This document shows positions 1 to 5,344 of a stretch of DNA of 6,397 bases, piece by piece. The DNA is from an uncultured Verrucomicrobiae bacterium (lineage in GTDB: Bacteria > Verrucomicrobiota > Verrucomicrobiia > Verrucomicrobiales > Akkermansiaceae). A program made the translations under genes and the position numbers. The notes beneath the pieces were generated by a model. It had not been told where the DNA came from. It saw only the letters and a list, made by a program, of their open reading frames with translations, and did not search any database. The stretch spans positions 1 to 6,397 of the forward strand of contig CALGOH010000296.1 in the NCBI GenBank assembly GCA_937957985.1, read 5' to 3'. Within the stretch, counting starts at the first letter, position 1, and each line of letters begins with the position of its first letter.

Positions 1-548
1 ATGCGAAGGCGGTCACCGCCGGCATCCGCTGGATGGCGGAGCGGGGGGTGAACTCGCTCGTGCTCACGAACGCGGCGGGCTCGCTCCGCGAGCGCTTCCA
101 GCCGGGAACGTGGATGATCCTCGATGACCAGATCAACCTGACGGGAACCTCGCCGTTGGAGGGGGGAGCGAACTTCGTCGACATGACCGGGGCCTTCGAC
201 ATCGAGTGGCGCGAGGAGCTTCTGGCGATCTGCGAGGCGAGGGGCGTGGGAGTGGGGCGCGGCGTCTATGCCGGTCTACGGGGACCGCAGTACGAGACGC
301 CTGCCGAGATCCGGATGCTGCGGACGATGGGGGCGGACGCCGTGGGCATGAGCACCGTGCTCGAAGCGATCCAGGCGAGGGCGCTCGGCATGCGGCTGCT
401 CGGGCTTTCCTGCCTGACGAACCTCGGCGCGGGGATGCCCGGTGCGGATCTCGACCACAAGGACGTGGTGGCGGTGGCGGGACGCGCGGCGGAGGCGATG
501 GTCGGGGCTCTGGAAGCCTGGGCATGCCACCCGGATCGGCGGTCGTGA
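1..548 (+). CDS. punA: Purine nucleoside phosphorylase (trimeric, PNP-I type), 5'-truncated by window edge
   Basis: Cleaves purine ribo- and deoxyribonucleosides (guanosine/inosine class) with phosphate to the free base and pentose 1-phosphate in cytosolic purine salvage. The reading frame is already open at base 3 with no stop, so the N-terminal third, including the first phosphate-binding loop, lies outside the window; the ATG at 33 is internal. Visible family blocks in order are LTNAAGSL (63-86), DQINLTG, GPQYETPAE at 282-308, which carries the base-binding Glu, GMSTVLEAI at about 345-371, and the SCLTN block near 408-422 with the Asn that contacts N7/O6. The order and spacing fit human and Bacillus trimeric PNP rather than hexameric DeoD. 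The gene ends at TGA 546-548, two bases before an inverted-repeat element, and converges with the minus-strand genes. Substrate preference is inferred from family; identity is confident. Confidence 0.93.
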   Translation, partial: AKAVTAGIRWMAERGVNSLVLTNAAGSLRERFQPGTWMILDDQINLTGTSPLEGGANFVDMTGAFDIEWREELLAICEARGVGVGRGVYAGLRGPQYETPAEIRMLRTMGADAVGMSTVLEAIQARALGMRLLGLSCLTNLGAGMPGADLDHKDVVAVAGRAAEAMVGALEAWACHPDRRS

Positions 549-550
549 CA

Positions 551-689
551 GTGGCATGGCCGTCCCGGTCATGAACGGGTGAAGTCCGATGATCCTTCGC
601 CTGGTTATTATCTCCCGAAGCGCCGCGAGAACGAAGCAGCCTGCAAGGCATGGGCCATCGGGGATTCATGACCGGGACGGTCATGCCAC
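551..689. repeat. Inverted-repeat element with palindromic arms (REP/BIME-like)
   Basis: Two 25-base arms, 551-575 and 665-689, are inverted copies matching at 24 of 25 positions (the difference is C versus T in GGCCAT/GGTCAT). Each arm is also a small hairpin: CATGGCCG-TCC-CGGTCATG at 555-573 (one G:U in RNA) and CATGACCG-GGA-CGGTCATG at 667-685 (perfect 8-bp stem). The 89-base core has a shorter CTTCG/CGAAG pair around 596-621 and no convincing ORF. It lies exactly between two converging genes, 2 bases after one stop and 15 from the other. This layout resembles repetitive extragenic palindromes arranged as a pair, or a small non-autonomous element; no exact target-site duplication is visible. 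It could also serve as a bidirectional transcript end, though there are no T-tracts. The repeat is certain; its class is inference. Confidence 0.75.
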
Positions 690-704
690 GGGTCGGTGGT
701 TAGG

Positions 705-1115
705 TTATCGACGCCGGCTGGTCTCGAGGCGCGCCTTCGGAACGAACGGCTCGGCGAAGGCCTCGTGGAAATCGAAGATGTCCTCGAAGTCATCGAGGGT
801 GTCCGAGTCCTGCTTTCCGAACATCTGCTCCTCGATCAGGTGGAAGACCATCTCGCCGACGTTGCGGGTGCGTTCCAGGCCCCACTCGGCCATGAGGGTG
901 TGCGCCATGGGGCCGAACTCCTGGAGGGCCAGGTCGCGGAAGCCATGGAGAAGTTCGCGGCCGCTGACGTGGCGCGGCTGGCCGGCGTTGTCCTCGGCGG
1001 CGCGCTTCAGCGTGAAGTCCAGCGCATCCTTCAGGAAGAGATACGCCTGGGGGTCGAAGCGGGAGTCGCGACGCACGATGTTCTCGATCGCGTGTTCGAA
1101 CTGCGCGGGCTGCAT
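705..1115 (-). CDS. Minf_1886-type conserved protein restricted to Verrucomicrobia/Planctomycetes
   Basis: A 136-residue acidic, soluble-looking protein of unknown function. I recognise it as the Minf_1886-like family (modelled as a Verrucomicrobia-Planctomycetes-restricted protein): an N-terminal stretch F-x2-AIENIVRRDSRFD followed by AYLFLKDALDFTLKR, then HVSGRELLHGFRDLALQEFGP, a WGLERTRNVGEMVFHLIE block, and an Asp/Glu/Phe-rich tail (DDFEDIFDFHEAF). No signal peptide, membrane segment or catalytic motif is seen. An in-frame TTG at 1151 would overlap the miaA stop, but the ATG at 1115 places the start just before the conserved MQ-x-F-E block as in relatives, so I chose it. Neither start has a ribosome-binding site. 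It lies 32 bases after miaA on the same strand, so the two are probably cotranscribed. The family assignment comes from recalled motifs; function is unknown. Confidence 0.85.
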   Translation of the reverse strand: MQPAQFEHAIENIVRRDSRFDPQAYLFLKDALDFTLKRAAEDNAGQPRHVSGRELLHGFRDLALQEFGPMAHTLMAEWGLERTRNVGEMVFHLIEEQMFGKQDSDTLDDFEDIFDFHEAFAEPFVPKARLETSRRR

Positions 1116-1147
1116 GCACCGATCATTGGCCCCAAACCGCCCGCAGG

Positions 1148-2053
1148 TCAAAGCCTGTTGGAAAGCGCCGCCACGGCGTCGTCAAGCGGCACGGGAGCGT
1201 CGGCCGGCCACGACACCGGCCGCAGCCATCCTTCGCGACGGAACCAGGTCTCCTGGCGTTTCGCATACTGCCGGGTGGCGGCGGCGATCCGGTCGCGACA
1301 GGTTTCGCGATCGATCTCTCCGGCGAGCAGGCCGCGGATCTGGGGAATGCCGATCGCCTTCTCCAGGCCGGAAAGGCAGGCGGGCAGCGCCGCGACCTCC
1401 TCGATGGCGCCGGCTTCGAGCATCCGGTGCGCCCGTTCGTCGATGCGGCGGTGCAGGTCCTGCCGGGCTCGCCGGATGAGCAGTCCCCCGAGCGAGCCTT
1501 CGATGTCGCGGGTGCGGGCGAGCCAGCGATCCCGAAGTTCCGAGCACGGCCTGCCGGCGAGCAGGCAGATTTCAAGCGCGCGGGTGACGTAGCGGCGGTT
1601 GGCGAGATCGGTCCGCGCGGCCTCGACCGGGTCGAGTTCCCGAAGCTCGTCGCCGAGCGATGCGAGCGGCCGGCGGTCGAGCGTCGCCCGGAGAGCGGGG
1701 TCGGCGGCGGGCAGGGGTGAGGGGCCGTGGGTGAGGAACTTCAGATAGAGGCCGGAACCGCCGGTGACGATGGGGACCTTGCCGCGGCCCCGGATCTCTT
1801 CGATGACCGGCAGCGCCATGCGCCGGTAGCGCATCGCGTCGCACGCCTCGCCGGGATCGAGGACGGCGTAGAGGTGGTGGGGGGCCTTTTCGAAGTCCTC
1901 GGCCTCGGGTGCCGCGGTGACGACGGGAGCGCCGCGGTAGAGCTGGAAGGCGTCGCCGTTGACGATCTCCCCGCCGAGCCGGTCCGCGAGCGCCATGGCC
2001 AGCGCGCTCTTGCCCGAGGCGGTCGGGCCGCAGAGGTAGACGGGCTCGGGCAT
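1148..2053 (-). CDS. miaA: tRNA dimethylallyltransferase (MiaA)
   Basis: Transfers the dimethylallyl group of DMAPP to N6 of adenosine 37 in tRNAs reading UNN codons, the first step toward ms2i6A, in the cytosol. The 301 residues match the usual bacterial length. The P-loop GPTASGKS is at residues 9-16; the NGDAFQLYRG block (33-41) holds Asp34, the presumed general base, and Gln37; VTGGSGLYL at 96-104 is the substrate-channel block, with Ser100 where most relatives have Thr; NRRYVTRALEI (152-162) and RQYAKRQETWFR (261-272) are the late signatures. The ATG at 2053 leaves eight residues before the P-loop, which is normal. No Shine-Dalgarno sequence precedes it. An intrinsic terminator separates it from the upstream RRM gene, so expression depends on read-through or an unseen promoter. 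The DAFQ and GGSG variants are conservative and the protein looks intact. Confidence 0.96.
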   Translation of the reverse strand: MPEPVYLCGPTASGKSALAMALADRLGGEIVNGDAFQLYRGAPVVTAAPEAEDFEKAPHHLYAVLDPGEACDAMRYRRMALPVIEEIRGRGKVPIVTGGSGLYLKFLTHGPSPLPAADPALRATLDRRPLASLGDELRELDPVEAARTDLANRRYVTRALEICLLAGRPCSELRDRWLARTRDIEGSLGGLLIRRARQDLHRRIDERAHRMLEAGAIEEVAALPACLSGLEKAIGIPQIRGLLAGEIDRETCRDRIAAATRQYAKRQETWFRREGWLRPVSWPADAPVPLDDAVAALSNRL

Positions 2054-2060
2054 GGGGAGA

Positions 2061-2102
2061 GGAAATGAAACGCGCCCCGCGCGGGCAAGCCGGCGGGGCG
2101 CG
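2061..2102 (-). terminator. Intrinsic terminator of the RRM gene
   Basis: Arms 2071-2080 (CGCGCCCCGC) and 2093-2102 (GCGGGGCGCG) are perfect 10-bp complements around a 12-base loop. Read on the minus strand, the hairpin is followed by TTTCATTTCC (2070-2061), an imperfect U-tract. It begins 24 bases beyond the RRM stop and ends only 8 bases before the miaA start. Read on the plus strand there is no T-tract, so it is directional. Confidence 0.8.
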
Positions 2103-2125
2103 GAAAAGTCGAGGTCCGGGGCGGC

Positions 2126-2878
2126 CTACTGAGGCTTGGTCCCGCTCTCCTGCTGTGGCTCGGCCGGCGGCAGGCTTTCCTCCGCCGTCGGTGCGTCGTC
2201 CTCCGGCTCGTCGTCGTCCGACGAAGCGTCATCCGCGGGTCCCTTGGACTTCGCGCCGCTGACGGTGAGCTTGCGGCCCATGAAGAACTGGTCGTGCAGG
2301 ATCTCGACCGCGCGCTTGGCCTCGTCGACGTTGAGCATCTCGACAAAGCCGTAGCCCTTCGATCGATGCGTCCGGCGGTTGTAGACGATCTCCACGCGCC
2401 GCACCGTGCCGACGCCGCGGAAGAGCTCCTCGAGATCGCTCTCGGTCGCCTCGTACGAGAGGTTGCCGAGGTAGACGCGCTTGGTATCGACGTCGTCGGT
2501 CGAGACCGGGCCGCGGCTTTCATGCCGCTCGCGCGGTTTGCGCGGTTCGCGGGGCTTGCGCTCCTTCTTCGGCCCCGGTTCGCCGCTTCTGGCGTCGCGG
2601 GTCTTCGACTTCGGGGCGGATTTTCCGTCGCGCCTCGCCGGACGCTCCGGTTCCTTGTAGAGGCCGATGGCCTTCAGCAGCTTCTGCCACCAGGTCAGCG
2701 GCTTCGGCTTGGGCGCCTGGCGGCGGCGCCGGCTGCGATTGCTCTTGCGGTTACTTCCCTGCTGGCGGGTTTCGCCTCGGTTCGATTGTTGATTGCGTTT
2801 TCGGTTGCGATTTCTGCCACCGCGGGAGCGGCGGCGTCCCTGGCCGCTGCCACGGTTGTCGGATGTGGTGTTTGACAT
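2126..2878 (-). CDS. RRM-domain RNA-binding protein with basic N-terminus and acidic tail
   Basis: A 250-residue RNA-binding protein. Residues 1-125 are low-complexity and strongly basic (Arg, Lys, Asn, Gln, Pro), broken by one hydrophobic island, LTWWQKLLKAIGLYKE (61-76), which looks like a conserved short helix. Residues 133-210 form a single RNA recognition motif: RNP2 is VYLGNL (135-140), with Tyr136 as an aromatic stacking residue, and RNP1 is KGYGFVEM (174-181), with Tyr176 and Phe178. The tail 214-250 is acidic (ASSDDDEPEDD) and Pro/Glu-rich. Bacterial single-RRM proteins are often cold-responsive RNA chaperones, but they are usually about 80-120 residues, so both extensions are additional. 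The ATG at 2878 has no ribosome-binding site. A promoter about 220 bases upstream implies a long leader, and a strong terminator follows, suggesting a monocistronic unit. Specific RNA targets cannot be read from the sequence. Confidence 0.9.
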   Translation of the reverse strand: MSNTTSDNRGSGQGRRRSRGGRNRNRKRNQQSNRGETRQQGSNRKSNRSRRRRQAPKPKPLTWWQKLLKAIGLYKEPERPARRDGKSAPKSKTRDARSGEPGPKKERKPREPRKPRERHESRGPVSTDDVDTKRVYLGNLSYEATESDLEELFRGVGTVRRVEIVYNRRTHRSKGYGFVEMLNVDEAKRAVEILHDQFFMGRKLTVSGAKSKGPADDASSDDDEPEDDAPTAEESLPPAEPQQESGTKPQ

Positions 2879-3099
2879 GTCATTGCTCGGGTTGCGGGCC
2901 GTTTGCCTTGGCGTTCCGGGGTGATGGGACGTTGTAGCGGTCCTTCACCGGCTGGTTTCCCTGGGATCGATCCGCCGGCGTTCTGTTGCCGGAGAGGGCC
3001 GTCCATGGCGTAGCGGGACGGAGGACCCTCCAGAGGATCGGGTTCAGGAAAATCGGCCCGGTCTTGATGGTCGGAGGCGCGCCTCGAGGCCGCCTCACG
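2879..3099 (-). promoter_or_regulatory. Predicted long 5' leader of the RRM gene
   Basis: If transcription starts near 3099 (7 bases after the minus-strand TAGCCT box), the RRM mRNA carries about 220 untranslated bases. The first part, 3074-3096, is two abutting palindromes, GAGGCGCGCCTC and GAGGCCGCCTC, that can also fold as one nested hairpin. A 5-bp stem CCGGC/GCCGG (2975-2992) lies further along. Part of one minus-strand frame is open here, but its peptide is low-complexity and unlike any family I know. Every other gene with a visible promoter in this window has almost no leader, which makes this one stand out. A regulatory role is inference. Confidence 0.4.
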
Positions 3100-3105
3100 G
3101 GCGGG

Positions 3106-3133
3106 AGGCTAGGGGATGAAAGTGGCATGGCAA
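3106..3133 (-). promoter_or_regulatory. Predicted sigma70-type promoter for the RRM gene
   Basis: Reading the minus strand, TTGCCA (3133-3128) and TAGCCT (3111-3106) are separated by 16 bases, giving an expected start near 3099. The boxes are assigned by eye and resemble the boxes before the carboxypeptidase gene facing the other way. Confidence 0.45.
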
Positions 3134-3163
3134 GGCATGATTTCGGGCCGCGGGCTTTGCCAT
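3127..3163. promoter_or_regulatory. Inverted repeat between divergent promoters, possible operator
   Basis: ATGGCAAGGC (3127-3136) and GCTTTGCCAT (3154-3163) are inverted copies matching at 9 of 10 positions, with an outer 7-bp perfect part and a 17-base spacer. One arm contains the minus-strand TTGCCA box of the RRM promoter and the other touches the plus-strand TTGAGC box of the carboxypeptidase promoter, so a dimeric regulator bound here could cover both. Alternatively the symmetry simply reflects two back-to-back -35 regions. No candidate regulator can be tied to it. Confidence 0.35.
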
Positions 3164-3190
3164 TGAGCCGCGCCGGCCAATCGGTAGAGT
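3163..3190 (+). promoter_or_regulatory. Predicted promoter for the carboxypeptidase gene (leaderless)
   Basis: TTGAGC (3163-3168) and TAGAGT (3185-3190) are 16 bases apart. The expected start, about 7 bases after the TAGAGT box, falls on the GTG start codon at 3197, so the transcript would be leaderless. This agrees with the lack of any ribosome-binding site and supports choosing that GTG. Confidence 0.5.
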
Positions 3191-3196
3191 CCCGGC

Positions 3197-4150
3197 GTGC
3201 AAGCTTGGAGATGCTGGATTCTGACGGCTTCCGCGGCCCTGGGGACGATGTCGCTTTCCGCGGAAGAAGCCCTGATGGTGGTGGAGGCCCATTCGGGGAA
3301 GGTCCTGATCGCCGACAATTCCACCGTGAAACGGCCGGTCGCGAGCCTGACCAAGGTCGCCACCGCCGTGCTGGCCGTGGACTGGGCGGAAGCCTCGGGG
3401 GTCGATGCGGCGGAGCTGGAGGTGGTCGTGCCACCTTCGGCCGCGATGCTGCCGGGGCCGAATCCGATGCGCCTCGTCCCGGGCGAGCGGCTGACCCTGC
3501 TCGACGCCCTGAGTTCCGCGATCCTCGGTTCGGACAACGTGGCGGCGCTCACCGTCGCCGACCACGTCGGGCGCGAGTTTCTCCGTCGCAAGGGCAGGCA
3601 GGGAGACCCCGTGCGGGAGTTCGTGGGCGAGATGAACCACCTGGCGGAGGCCCTGGCGATGAGCAAGACCACGTTCCGGAATCCCCACGGCCTCGAACTG
3701 CCCGACCAGGTCGGGGTTTCCACCGCGGCGGACATGGCGAAACTGTCGATCTATGCCATGCGGCGTCCCGGATTCACGTTCATTTCGCGGCAGAAGACCC
3801 GGGAGGTGACGGTCAAGGGCCTCGACAAGCCCCGGGCCTTCAACGTGAAGAACACCAACGAAATGGTGTCGGAAGAGATCATCGGCCTCAAAACCGGGAC
3901 GACCCGGGCCGCTGGTGAGTGTCTCGCGCTTTCCGTCGAGAGACCGCCCCTGATCCGTCCGAAGGCGGATGGCAGCAAGGGGGTCACGCCCCGCCGGCTG
4001 ATCATCGTGCTGTTGAACTCGCCTGACCGGTTCGGACATGCCAGGAAGCTGGTTCCGCGGGGCTGGGCGATCTACGACCGCTGGGTGAATGCCGGCGCGC
4101 CGATCACCGATCGGGATCGCGAGATTCTGGAAGTGCCGAATCCGCGATAA
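3197..4150 (+). CDS. D-alanyl-D-alanine carboxypeptidase, DacA/PBP5-type (peptidase S11)
   Basis: Removes the terminal D-Ala from peptidoglycan pentapeptides, limiting cross-linking, in the periplasm. The 317-residue product starts at a GTG and begins with a signal peptide: Arg5, a hydrophobic stretch at about 7-20, and a likely Ala cleavage site at SLSA-EEA (residue 22). The three penicillin-binding motifs are all present: SLTK (50-53, nucleophile Ser50), SDN (112-114) and KTG (232-234). Around them are the family's LTVADHVG, FRNPHGL (160-166) and STAADMAKL blocks. After the KTG strand there is only the end of the catalytic domain; the beta-rich PBP5 C-terminal domain and its amphipathic membrane anchor are absent, so the enzyme is probably a soluble periplasmic protein. 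No Shine-Dalgarno sequence is present. A beta-lactamase or endopeptidase of the same fold is less likely given the motif spacing. Exact substrate is inferred. Confidence 0.92.
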   Translation: MQAWRCWILTASAALGTMSLSAEEALMVVEAHSGKVLIADNSTVKRPVASLTKVATAVLAVDWAEASGVDAAELEVVVPPSAAMLPGPNPMRLVPGERLTLLDALSSAILGSDNVAALTVADHVGREFLRRKGRQGDPVREFVGEMNHLAEALAMSKTTFRNPHGLELPDQVGVSTAADMAKLSIYAMRRPGFTFISRQKTREVTVKGLDKPRAFNVKNTNEMVSEEIIGLKTGTTRAAGECLALSVERPPLIRPKADGSKGVTPRRLIIVLLNSPDRFGHARKLVPRGWAIYDRWVNAGAPITDRDREILEVPNPR

Positions 4151-4188
4151 GGGGCGCATATCCCATCATGGCGGGCTTTTCCCTTATC
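4146..4188 (+). terminator. Hairpin at the carboxypeptidase stop codon, weak terminator candidate
   Basis: GATAAGGG (4146-4153), which includes the TAA stop, and CCCTTATC (4181-4188) are perfect 8-bp complements plus one G:U pair, around a loop of about 25 bases. No T-tract follows; the run TTTT (4177-4180) precedes the right arm. It is therefore not a typical intrinsic terminator and may only be a mRNA 3'-end structure. Confidence 0.3.
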
Positions 4189-4212
4189 CGTCGGCGCGCG
4201 ATTTGCTAGCTG
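4184..4212 (+). promoter_or_regulatory. Possible promoter for the phosphofructokinase gene
   Basis: TAGCTG (4207-4212), preceded by TTGC as a partial extended -10, ends 6 bases before the ATG at 4219, the same distance as the TAGAGT box of the carboxypeptidase gene. The matching upstream box TTATCC (4184-4189, 17-base spacer) is poor. Together with the missing ribosome-binding site this suggests a leaderless mRNA. Confidence 0.35.
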
Positions 4213-4218
4213 GGCGCC

Positions 4219-5292
4219 ATGCGAATCGGCATTTTGAACAGCGGCGGGGACTGCCCGGGCCTGAATGCGGTCATTCACGGCGTCGTCGGCGCGGCGGCCC
4301 AGCTCGGCTGGGAGGTCGTCGGCTTCCGGGACGGTTTCGAGGGCCTGCTGCCACCGGGAGATTACAGGATGCTCGAGCCGCGGGACACGGTCGGCATCCT
4401 GAAACTCGGGGGCACGATCCTGGGCTCCACCAACAAGGGCCACTTCGCCGCCAAGATCGGCAAGGGCGACATCGCCGAGGTGCCGCCCGAGGTCATCGCC
4501 AAGGCGAAGCGCACGCTGGACCAGCTCGAGATCCGGGCGCTGGTCGTCGTCGGCGGCGACGGATCCCTGACCACCGGACTGCAGCTCTACCACGAAGGCT
4601 GGCCGATCATCGGCGTGCCGAAGACCATCGACAACGACCTCCGGGCGACGGCGATGACCTTCGGTTTCGACAGCGCGGTCAGCACGGTGGTCGACGCCCT
4701 CGACCGCTTGCACACCACCGCCGCGAGTCACAAGCGGGTCATGGTGCTCGAAGTGATGGGCCGACACGCCGGCTGGATCGCGTTGTGGGGGGGGATTGCC
4801 GGGGGGGCCAATGTGGTCCTGTTGCCCGAGATCCCGTTCAAGCTCGACAAGGTCGCCGAGTTCATCCGCGAGCGCGGTGCGACCGGAGACCACAGCACGC
4901 TGGTGGTGGTCGCGGAGGGCGCGCATCTGCCGGAGGGTGACCACGTCACCATCGACAGCAACGCCGGGGGCGAGGTCCGTCTCGGCGGTATCGGCGAGAT
5001 CGTCGCGCACCGCCTCGAGGAACTCACCGGAAAGGAAACCCGCGCCTGCACCCTGGGCCACCTTCAGCGGGGCGGGGCGCCCACCTCGCTCGACCGGATT
5101 CTCGGAACCCGCTTCGGCGTGATGGCGGTGAAGCTCGCCGAGGAAGGACGATTCGGGCGGATGGTCAGCTACCAGGCCTACCACGTCGATTCCGTGCCGA
5201 TCGAGGAGGCGGTGAACCAGCTCCGCACCGTCGAGCCCGACAGCGAGATGGTCCAGGCGGCCAAGGCGGTGGGCATCTGCCTCGGCGATTGA
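4219..5292 (+). CDS. pfkA: 6-phosphofructokinase, mixed-signature group (probably ATP-dependent)
   Basis: Phosphorylates fructose 6-phosphate to the 1,6-bisphosphate in glycolysis, in the cytosol. The 357-residue protein is complete: N-terminal MRIGILNSGGDCPGLNAVI nucleotide loop (1-19), VGGDGS (111-116), PKTIDND (134-140) with catalytic Asp138, MGRHAGWIA (180-188) for sugar phosphate binding, VVVAEGAH (229-236), and LGHLQRGG (279-286). Gly115, at the position of E. coli Gly104, is the ATP-type residue, whereas Lys135, at the position of E. coli Gly124, is the residue typical of pyrophosphate-dependent enzymes. This Gly/Lys combination defines the mixed PFK family; characterised relatives such as trypanosomal PFK use ATP, so ATP is favoured but pyrophosphate use is not excluded. 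It is longer than E. coli PfkA (320 residues). The gene follows the carboxypeptidase by 68 bases with its own possible promoter. Confidence 0.94.
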   Translation: MRIGILNSGGDCPGLNAVIHGVVGAAAQLGWEVVGFRDGFEGLLPPGDYRMLEPRDTVGILKLGGTILGSTNKGHFAAKIGKGDIAEVPPEVIAKAKRTLDQLEIRALVVVGGDGSLTTGLQLYHEGWPIIGVPKTIDNDLRATAMTFGFDSAVSTVVDALDRLHTTAASHKRVMVLEVMGRHAGWIALWGGIAGGANVVLLPEIPFKLDKVAEFIRERGATGDHSTLVVVAEGAHLPEGDHVTIDSNAGGEVRLGGIGEIVAHRLEELTGKETRACTLGHLQRGGAPTSLDRILGTRFGVMAVKLAEEGRFGRMVSYQAYHVDSVPIEEAVNQLRTVEPDSEMVQAAKAVGICLGD

Positions 5293-5306
5293 GGCCACCG
5301 TTCGGC

Positions 5307-5335
5307 TTGAGAATCCCCGCGATTGCGGATAAGTC
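5307..5335 (+). promoter_or_regulatory. Predicted promoter for the Lrp/AsnC regulator gene
   Basis: TTGAGA (5307-5312) and TAAGTC (5330-5335) have a 17-base spacer, the best-spaced pair in the window. The start would fall near 5342, about three bases before the ATG at 5345, again giving an almost leaderless mRNA. It lies wholly in the 52-base gap after the phosphofructokinase stop, so the regulator is probably transcribed on its own. Confidence 0.5.
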
Positions 5336-5344
5336 TCCGGTCTC

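Noticed and set aside
589..1592. Long + strand open frames (296 and 298 residues) over 589-1479 and 696-1592
   Set aside because: They are antisense to the Minf_1886-type gene and miaA, have low-complexity Arg/Ala/Pro-rich products in part, and match no family; high GC makes such shadow frames common.
2695..3006. Minus-strand frame in the RRM leader (starting at 3006) as a possible leader peptide
   Set aside because: It runs out of frame deep into the RRM gene, is low-complexity, and has no initiation signal.
3095..4159. 354-residue minus-strand open frame opposite the carboxypeptidase gene
   Set aside because: No recognisable motif; the + strand frame has a signal peptide and all three penicillin-binding motifs.
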